A stretch of DNA of 64,000 nucleotides from Stenocarpella maydis (lineage: Eukaryota > Ascomycota > Sordariomycetes > Diaporthales > Diaporthaceae): the NCBI GenBank assembly GCA_002270565.1, contig NQMI01000015.1, forward strand, positions 366,192-430,191, given 5' to 3'. Of the stretch, positions 56,401 to 64,000 are shown piece after piece. A program made the translations under genes and the position numbers. The notes beneath the pieces are model-generated. The model was not told the origin of the DNA. It did no database searches and worked only from the letters and a program-made list of their open reading frames with translations. How positions within the stretch are numbered: position 1 is the first letter of the stretch; each line of letters begins with the position of its first letter.

Positions 56401-58394
56401 TATAGTATTAAGTCATTCCTAGAATATTTTCTTGAATTTATAATAGTCTTCTAGTATTCATACCAGTCTATTAGTCTTGTCTTTTTCTCTCCCTTTTTTT
56501 AGGTAAAGGAGGTATCATTATATTTCCTATATTATATGCTAACTAGTTATATTAGAGTGGCAATCTCCTAACTGGCTTCAGTCCTTCCGCAAGATACTCA
56601 AGTAGCCTAGTCCTTCTCTATCTTCCTGGAGTCAGGCCTTCTATCCGCTCCCAGAGGTATTCATGGGTCCATTTAAGTACATCACCCGTTTACTATCCTT
56701 AGTAATATAACTCCTTCCCTCGCCATTAATTACAACCTTCTTCTAGGGAACAGCATTATCCCAAAAGATCTAGCTAGTAATCTAATTAATTTAGGGACTA
56801 TTCTTTCTTAACTAAGGTATTCCCAAGATTAACTAATGATTTGCTATCTCAGTAATATTAAATAATAGTAATTCCATATAGTTATAAATCCAAACTAAGA
56901 GGGGATCAGTCTTCATATTAATAACTCCATTACTATAAGATACTTTAATTCTATCTACTATATTAAGTCTATAGGGTTCCCTTTTCTTATACTATAATAG
57001 ATAATATCTATTTACTACCTTTAGGGAAATAAAATTCCCTTATGCTCCACTATTAATAAGTACTAAGCATGTATAGACTCCCAGCTTAACCTAAACCATC
57101 AAGTGGCTATAATCACTCATTATTATATATAAGTACCTTATAATATAGTTAGTTGCTACCTAAAGTTTTATAAATAGCCCTTCTAGTTTTTTAACTATTT
57201 ATCTACAGCTAGAACCTCCTTAATGCTCTTAAGATTTTGCTTTATAATGTTTTATAATTCTTACAGGTTATTAACCAGCTATTATATACTATAATCCTGT
57301 TCCGTCATTATTAGAGTTTTAAGTAGCAGCCCCTACTATCTTAGTAGATATTAGTCTTAAGCTTTATTAAGTATATATACCTTATAGGTTGGTTTATTGC
57401 AATTTGCCCATCCGTTAGGGTTCCAGAGGCATTCCAAAGGTATATAAGAGTCCAGCCTCATTAGAGCGTATCCTATCTTATCATATTTTTAATATAGGTG
57501 CCAGTTCTTAAAATCATTACGCTTATATATATATTTAATATCCTTACCTAGATATTATTAGGGAAACCAGCTATACTTAGTTTTTTCCCTTATATATTCC
57601 TTATATCCATTATAAACACATAATATCTAAGAGATATCTTTATATTTATTATATAATAAACACATACATCCTGCATCTCCTAGTCTCCTATATTCGTAAG
57701 TAAGTTATCCCATAGTTTCTTCAAAAGGTCTCCCTGCAATCATAACTACTATAATATTAGTTCTTAGGGCTAGAAGGGGCGCTTATCCTAGGTAGTCTTA
57801 TAGTTCCTTCTACTAGGTTTATAGCGCAAGTAGGGCCTAAGGGATAGGTTTTCCTTCCATCCTAGAGTTAATTTATAGGAGCTCCTCCCTATTTCCTACC
57901 GCTAGGGTTCTTCCTTACTTCCCTAAAGCATTCTTAGGAAACCATCTGGTAGCCTCCTTATTACTACAGTAAGTAGCACAGCTATTATTAAAGCAAGTTA
58001 TTTAATTAAATAATGCATATGCCTTTCTGGGGTTCTAGGGATTCTTCATTAGTAGAACAGGCTGCCATTATGCCTTATCTTTCTAATATTTTTTGCATTA
58101 GGACTTAGTATATTAGGAGAAGTATAAACTATTATAAAGGTCTTCCTTATAAAAATTATAGAAGTTGCATCCTTTATCCAGGTCTTAGTCTAGGTATACC
58201 TAACACTAATCATATACAGTTATTCCATAAATATAGTACTTATTTGCAAGTTCCTATTGCAGTTTAAACCTGGGTGGTCCTCATATATTGCAAGTAGCTA
58301 CACTAGCTTAACGGGTAGCTTTATTAGCCTATCGGGTTCCTTCAGGTACTAACTTCCAGTCCCTATTTTCCTTTAGAGCCCAGCATTCTAAGGT

Positions 58395-58440
58395 AAAGTA
58401 TCCCATCTTATTATAGTTATAGCATTTAATATTTTTCTTA
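58395..58440 (-). pseudogene. gag CCHC zinc-knuckle relic
   Basis: The minus strand reads CYNYNKMGYFTLEC; the original CX2CX4HX4C is recovered if two RIP changes (Cys to Tyr, His to Tyr) are recognised. This marks the gag end of the element next to the right LTR. Confidence 0.7.
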
Positions 58441-59431
58441 TCCTTACATTAGGCAACATCCAGTTCTATAGGTCCTATATACTATCCCCACTAGGTACTT
58501 AGCTTCTAATACTTCTTTCCCATATTAGATTTATACTTATAAAATATAGTTCATTTAGAAGTTCATCCTTTCTTTTTTAAGCATCATTTATAAAATCTAT
58601 TATTAATCTAAATAGCTATTTCCATATAATATAGAAAATTATCAGGTTAGTCCATAACTTTACTAAGTTTATCCTTCACTTTATCCTTCAATCCGCAATA
58701 AAACATAAATTTCTTTATATTATTAATATAATTAATTTTAGCACAGATTTACCAGAATTCTACCGCATAATTAATCACTAAACCGCACTATTTGCAATTC
58801 ACTAGGTCCCTTTCTGCCTGCCGTTCTTTATTTAAGTCCTGAAATAAGGACCTAAGGACATCTTTATAGCCTTTATAGCTACTAAAAATCCGCTATATTT
58901 CAAGCTTACAGGCTTCAAATAACTCCACATTAATAAAGTTAGTTAGGTAGGATTTAAACCAAGCTAAAGCTCATTCTTTAAGGAAAGAGGATACATATAT
59001 AACCCTTTTTCCGCTAGACTGCATATCTAGCCCATAGAAGTACTAGTAGGCCCTAACCTACATTAGATATGCCTAAAGTTATCCAGCAGCCCCATCATAG
59101 GGGGCTAAAGTATTAAGCTTAATATATTCCTTTATTTAGATTAAGGTATTAATAATATTAGCTCCAGCTTAGAGAGTGGTAATCTCCTATTAAAGCTGTT
59201 CGACTTCCGCATTACATTAAGCTTAACCTTCTATAAGGAGGTATAACTACCTAACCTTATTAACCAGTTCCTAAACACAGGGGTTCATAATCTCATTATT
59301 AGCAAGTTCATCCAGCTTATAGAGAAGGTTGTAGGTAGGGGTAGTTATTCCGGAGTCCAACATCATAAAGGGTTTTACATATAATATTGCTTAAAATCCG
59401 TATAGCAATATATAAATAAGAGTTATCAAGA

Positions 59432-59874
59432 TATAATAATCAAAGGGGTTTTCAAGTATATTAATTCTAAAAGATCAAGGGTTTATATTCAGAATAAATT
59501 ATTAAGCAGTTATTAAGCAATATTATTAACTTAATAATAATTACTAGCTATAAGGCTATTTAATATTAGGATTAAATACTTAGATTAATAACTAAAGAGT
59601 CTATTCTATAAAAGCTACCTAATATAGTAATAACTATATCCTTATATATTCTGACTCTTCATTTATTATTAATAGTATTAATGGTGATCCTATTGATTAA
59701 GTGTTGCTTGATGGAATTAATAATAATCTCATCGATTATGGTGGGTCCCCCCTAACCCTAATAAGGTGGCGTCACTAATTGGATCAGGCGGGGCGCTCCT
59801 TTTGGGGGCCACTTCCTGACCTGCGGGGTTGTCTTCTGCGGTAGTCAGCCGCCAATGCATGCTAGTTCATAACA
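59432..59874 (-). repeat. Gypsy 5' LTR, half RIPed
   Basis: 59432-59745 is AT-rich and RIPed. 59746-59874 is GC-rich and looks untouched (e.g. GGCGGGGCGCTCCTTTTGGG). CCCTAACCCTAA at 59750-59761. Confidence 0.8.
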
Positions 59875-60561
59875 TTAAGCTTTCTTAGTTTAAATGGTAT
59901 TTAGTAAATAAATAGTATTAATACAGAGATAAAAGTAAAATATATATAAATATTAAGTATAGTAACTAAATATAAGTCAAAGTGAAATCTATATTAAAGC
60001 TTAAAAATTATATTATAATAAGTAAATATTCTACTTTAGCTAAGATTAATCTGCTTATAATTACTTTAGAAAGCTATAAAGGCTTTTTTTTACATAAATC
60101 AATGACTTAAAATATACGCAGTTAAAGTTTGAAAATATAATTAAGAAGTAATAAAATAAACTATAGAAGTTCTTAAAGAATATTTATTAAGTAATAAAGA
60201 TCCAAAATCTTAAAGAGTCATATCTAATTAAGCTAATAAAATGCTATATTTAAATAAAATATAAGTTTTTAAAAAATAATTAAAGCCTTTGATAATCCTT
60301 ATATCTAAAAGGGGATAATATAATATATAATATTATAATATTAATTTAATAAATATTAAGCTTTAAACTTTTTATATAATTTTTACTTCACATGTTAAAC
60401 ATTATTATATATTAAAAAATGCTTCAACTTATAAAATATTATAAAAGTATATTTCTTCCTGATATGCGTTACTTCCTAGTAAAGCAAGGTAAATGTGTTT
60501 ACTAAAGTATCTGCTACTAGGGAGGGAACTATAAAATCTGCTTCTTTAACTACTCCCTGTT
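59875..60561. other. AT-rich RIPed sequence, unassigned
   Basis: No recognisable frames; very high AT with TA steps. It ends abruptly at the SDR gene. Confidence 0.5.
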
Positions 60562-61441
60562 CTACCAAGGTATAATACCTTCCTTGTTAATGAATTTGCC
60601 GACTTGGTTATCTCTCTCTCCCTCAATAACTTCTAGGATAAACTCTCCGCCGTCCCTAGGGTCTCCGGCTCCCATAGCCTTTAATTGCTCCGGATCGAAC
60701 CCCGCAAAGCTCGTAGCCCGAAATCCAGGGTCTACGGACCATACTTTGACGCCGTCATTCTTCAAAACCCTGGTCCACTCCCGCATGATCATGTTGAGTC
60801 CTGACTTGGAAGGTCGGTAGGTTGCAAGAGGTAAAGTTGCTGAGTTCTTCTTTGGCCAACCGGCTGGAGGTGGACCGTTAATTTCCGCCCTGGCTTTCGA
60901 GTCGGAAAGTTCCGTGTAGGCTAGTGAAGCCGTGCTAGACGATACAAACATCAGGCGTGGGTTGGATGATTTTATAAGTAACGGCGCCAGGTAGGTAGTC
61001 AAGACATGGGGCCCGACCACATTGGTATCCCACGCCGCGTTGAAGGCTTCTCGCATTCTCATTTCACCACGGATTAGCGGGAGGTCGAATGCGCTGCCGG
61101 CATTGTTAACAAGGACATCAAGACGCCCATAGTTGGCCTCAATAGTCTTTGCTGCCTTCTCCAGTGATGAATCCATCCAGAGATCTGTCTGTAGGATAGT
61201 TACAGTAGAGGCGGTCTGGGGAACCTCTTTCTTGAGTGACTCGATGGCCGCTTCTCCTTCTGACACAATAAGGCTTCCGATAATGATTTCATAGGCTTGG
61301 GAAGATCGACAAAGGGCCTTCACAACTTCATACCCGATGCCACTGTTGCCTGTAACCCATGTTAGAATACCACGAGAAGGTTTCCAAGGTTAGCACCAGC
61401 TTACCACCGGTGATGAGGAGGATTTGCTTATTAGAGGCCAT
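60562..61441 (-). CDS. Short-chain dehydrogenase/reductase (SDR), two exons
   Basis: The CDS is complement(join(60562..61349,61405..61441)), 274 residues. The 55-base intron (GTAAGC...TACAG) splits the cofactor motif, and splicing gives LLITGGNSGIGYEVV with TGGNSGIG at residues 11-18. NNAG is at 94-97, a Ser cluster (FVSSS) at 147-151, and the catalytic pair YRPSK with Tyr190 and Lys194. About 40 residues lie between Ser and Tyr, containing GPPPAGWPKKN; this is longer than in classical SDRs and typical of a fungal subgroup. VDPGFRATSF follows. The family performs NAD(P)-dependent carbonyl/alcohol oxidoreduction in the cytosol; the substrate is unknown. The gene is intact and of normal GC although it lies between two RIPed blocks. 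No biosynthetic neighbours are visible. Confidence 0.92.
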
Positions 61442-62395
61442 TGTGAGTGTGAGGTGATAGACTGAATACTACTGATTTTTAAGACCTTGATGGGAGCTAT
61501 AAATTTGCTTGCGTGGCAGTCGACTGATGATAACAGTAATTGAAAGGTCGGTCACATTTATACGACATACACACAACTAAGTTAACCATCGCGGAGTTAT
61601 TATTAACGGAATCCTGACAGAGTCCGAACAGAAGTGAACGGGATTTTAAAAAGACCGCTACGTACCCACTGCGGAATCCGCTAACGCAACCATAGCGATA
61701 GAATTGAAACACTAAATACAGTTAACTATGGCTTTTCGCGGATCAATATGCAGCGTGGCGATGATAACAAGATAAAAAAATGCTAAGCTCCGCCCGCTTA
61801 TGTATAGCCAGATAAACATTGATAATAACTTATACCCGAGATAAGATGATTACCTCTGCCTCTAAGGTTTATTCGGCGGATAGTAAGTTACCAAAGTTAG
61901 CCATACTAGGCTTATTGTAGAGATGGTATTAACTTTGCGGAGTAACTCGATATTGTAACGGGGTTCGAGGAGAGCTCCTGGGAATCCGTGTACTGGCTTG
62001 GAAAATACGAAAGACGAAGAAAAGAGAGACGAAGGGTCCCAGCTTTAGTCATTTCCTGCTTTGATTGGCTAGAAAAGTGGGTTGGTCAGGTCCACTTTTG
62101 CAACTTCGTCAGCTCAAATACCAACAGATCCCCGCAGGGAGCCCTCGGAAATCGAGCTCAAGTATAGGAAAGCCGAGGTTAGTGACTGTCACAACCCTGA
62201 CAGAAATAGGACCAACAGTTGGCCATAAGTAGGACAGGAACCCACTAGGCCAGCTCAGCAGACCAGAGGAAGCAGCACAAACAGGCACAGCTCAGCATGT
62301 GACCTAGTATTAGGTAAGCTGGAGCGATTGGAGCGACAATTGCTCCCAGCGATCCAACACTAAGGCGCAACTAGAGTAATACTTATACTAGATGC
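61442..62395. other. Intergenic region right of the SDR gene
   Basis: Normal GC. The ORF at 61497-61712 shows no motif. 61950-62300 is GC-balanced with LTR-like wording (TGTAACGGGGTTCGAGG), but no matching end or target duplication was found. Confidence 0.5.
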
Positions 62396-63918
62396 TCCCT
62401 TATACTAGATTACTTAGTATAATTAGTACTCCTAATAAGTTAAGCTAAAAAACAAACATTATATAAACTTATATTTATTACTATTAGATAGTATAGCTTA
62501 AGATGGCTTTTTAATAATTAATTTAAGTATTTATTTAAAAATAACTTTAATAATTTTTAATTCCTATTATTGTATTATTTAAAATAATTCTATTTTGAAT
62601 ACTCCTTAAATACAAACCTACTTATTAAATTTATTAATTAAAAATTAGCTAAACTTATTATATTTTAAATATTTTTATTTAAATATTTTATATAAACCTT
62701 AAATAATGACTTTTATAATGCTTATCTTTTTATCTTTATTATTATTATTATTATTAGAAAAGGAATTATTATTATTTAAAGTAGGATTATTCTTATTATT
62801 ATTAAAATACTCTAGAGGTTTATTTTTTTTTGCTAATTAAGGAGATTAGTTAACTTAATTACTTTTATAATTTATTTTAAAATCTTGTTTTAAGACTTAT
62901 ATATATTTAAATAGCATTATTATCCTAAATTTAAAAAAGAGACCTTTATTAATTTAATAAAATATCTTCTTTGTTTACTATTTAAAATCTTGAAATATAG
63001 TATTATATATTTATTATTTATTACTTTTAATTATTACTTATATATATAATTATATATATATTTTTATGTATAGCTTGGTACTCTTTTTCATTAGTTTATT
63101 CTGCTAAAGTAAGGGAATAAGTATATTAATAAGATTCTTTAATATGTTTATTTTATTTCTTATTCTACTTTATATTAACGGTTATTTCTTATTTCTAAAT
63201 ATTATTATAATATTTTAAAGAGTAATATATGTAATATAATAATAATATAAACTAAATATTTATAAAGAAGTAATATTAAGTATAATAAGTTAGTATAAGC
63301 ACTAATAATAGGGTAAGATATTATTAAATATAATATTATTTACGTAATAAATAAGTAATAATATTTTCTTTTTTTAAAACTTATTTATATATCTTAATAT
63401 AATATCTTAAGTGCTATTTAATAAGAATAAATAAATAGTATATACCTAATGCTTAATCCTATAAGCTAGGAAGGTAAGGTTTAAAATTAAAGATATCTAA
63501 AGCACTAATAAGTATATAATATCTTTTATTATTAAAGAACTTATTTATAAACTTTTAATATAATAATAAATAATATTAAGTTAGTATGGTTACTTTTATT
63601 TTAGTAGATTTTATCTATCTCTTTAGGCCTTATTAGTCTATAGTTGCTCTTATAATTATTAATTAGTATTGGCTGGGTTATGTATTGTAATATGAGTGGT
63701 AGTTAATAGTTGATATTTGATGATTGCTAATAGTAGGTAAGTAGGTAGGAAGGTAGCTAGCGGTGGGCTTAAATAGGTAGAAGCCAGGGGCTTAGTCAGC
63801 TCCTTACTACTGTTACTACTGGCCATTCACCTACTATGGTGACTACTGCTGGCAACCAGTCGTATTTACCTATAGTGGTGACAGTTGCCCTCTGTGGCTA
63901 TTGCCTACTATTGCTACA
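62396..63918 (-). mobile_element. RIPed Ty1/copia-like remnant with LTR
   Basis: 63667-63918 resembles the copia LTR of 13909 (GGGTTATGTATTGTAATATGAG near the start, CTATTGCTACA at the end) but is diverged. To its left the sequence is extremely AT-rich. The minus strand reads an Asn-rich piece (PLEYFNNNKNNPTLNNNN), as in copia gag. No intact frame. Confidence 0.55.
63667..63918 (-). repeat. Diverged copia LTR
   Basis: About 250 bases. Shares both ends with the LTRs at 13909 and 20451; the middle differs. Confidence 0.6.
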
Positions 63919-64000
63919 TAATACTTATTTATTGACTTATTATTAAATAATATTAATAGAAGGTTAGCTATATCTTTTAAATCTTTAAATTATATTAGAA

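Larger units (their letters stand above)
52056..59874 (-). mobile_element. Full-length Ty3/gypsy chromovirus, RIPed (7.8 kb)
   Basis: LTRs lie at 52056-52501 (3') and 59432-59874 (5'); pol is on the minus strand. The order from the right is: gag zinc knuckle (58395-58440, CYNYNKMGYFTLEC, i.e. CX2CX4HX4C with RIP changes), protease region, reverse transcriptase (about 55590-56400, e.g. INVKDIRVFLRYTNFY), integrase (54300-54570, DRDKLFILNFWKLLIKQL and KHRLSTIAHL), chromodomain (53730-53870), then an ORF in the opposite orientation (52590-53250). Stops are mostly TAA/TAG from CAA/CAG. No convincing 5-base target duplication for this pair. The outer LTRs at 50593 and 59874 are both flanked by TTAA. 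Confidence 0.85.

Noticed and set aside
61950..62300. Possible solo LTR starting TGTAACGGGG
   Set aside because: No convincing CA end or matching flanking duplication found.

Overview
This window comes from a filamentous ascomycete (Pezizomycotina, probably a Sordariomycete). The genes have short GT-AG introns of about 50-95 bases and the families are typical of plant- or litter-associated fungi. GC-rich gene islands alternate with very AT-rich, stop-riddled transposon blocks that carry the C-to-T pattern of repeat-induced point mutation (RIP). All calls were made by reading and translating the sequence; no database search was run.

Layout. 1-11.3 kb is a gene island: the 3' end of an ATP-dependent DNA ligase gene, an aldose 1-epimerase, an RRM-like protein, a broken DUF6604 gene, a GMC-oxidoreductase relic, a secreted GH28-like beta-helix enzyme and a single-pass membrane protein. 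11.3-24 kb is a nested transposon block. A pogo/Fot1-type DNA transposon with TA target sites and 160-180 bp inverted termini (13012-23784) was hit by a Ty1/copia insertion flanked by AAACC. The copia block contains a Ty3/gypsy fragment. Separately, a young solo LTR flanked by TTACC lies in the 5' arm of the pogo element. 24-36 kb is a second gene island: a two-exon GH16 glucanase, a low-complexity 399-aa protein, a long gene-poor stretch with microsatellites, and an EEF2KMT/Methyltransf_16-like methyltransferase.

36.5-42.5 kb holds two divergent multicopper-oxidase (laccase-like) genes. Both are pseudogenes, and a 736-bp solo LTR with CCGCC target duplications lies between them. The rightward one is cut off by a Ty3/gypsy remnant. 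42.5-60 kb is a second RIP block of Ty3/gypsy elements in both orientations. It includes one complete chromovirus-type element (52056-59874) with gag zinc knuckle, RT, integrase and chromodomain on the minus strand. 60.6-61.4 kb is an intact two-exon SDR oxidoreductase island. 62.4-64 kb is another RIPed copia remnant with one LTR.

The most unusual feature is in the gypsy family. Between the chromodomain and the 3' LTR it carries a coding relic in the opposite orientation to pol, with a Cys-rich head followed by a coiled coil. This relic can be traced in four copies, two of them closely similar and two diverged. LTRs of one subfamily also carry two or three units of the fungal telomere repeat (CCCTAA). 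These are the best candidates for something under-described. All copies here are RIP-damaged, so function can only be inferred from intact relatives elsewhere.
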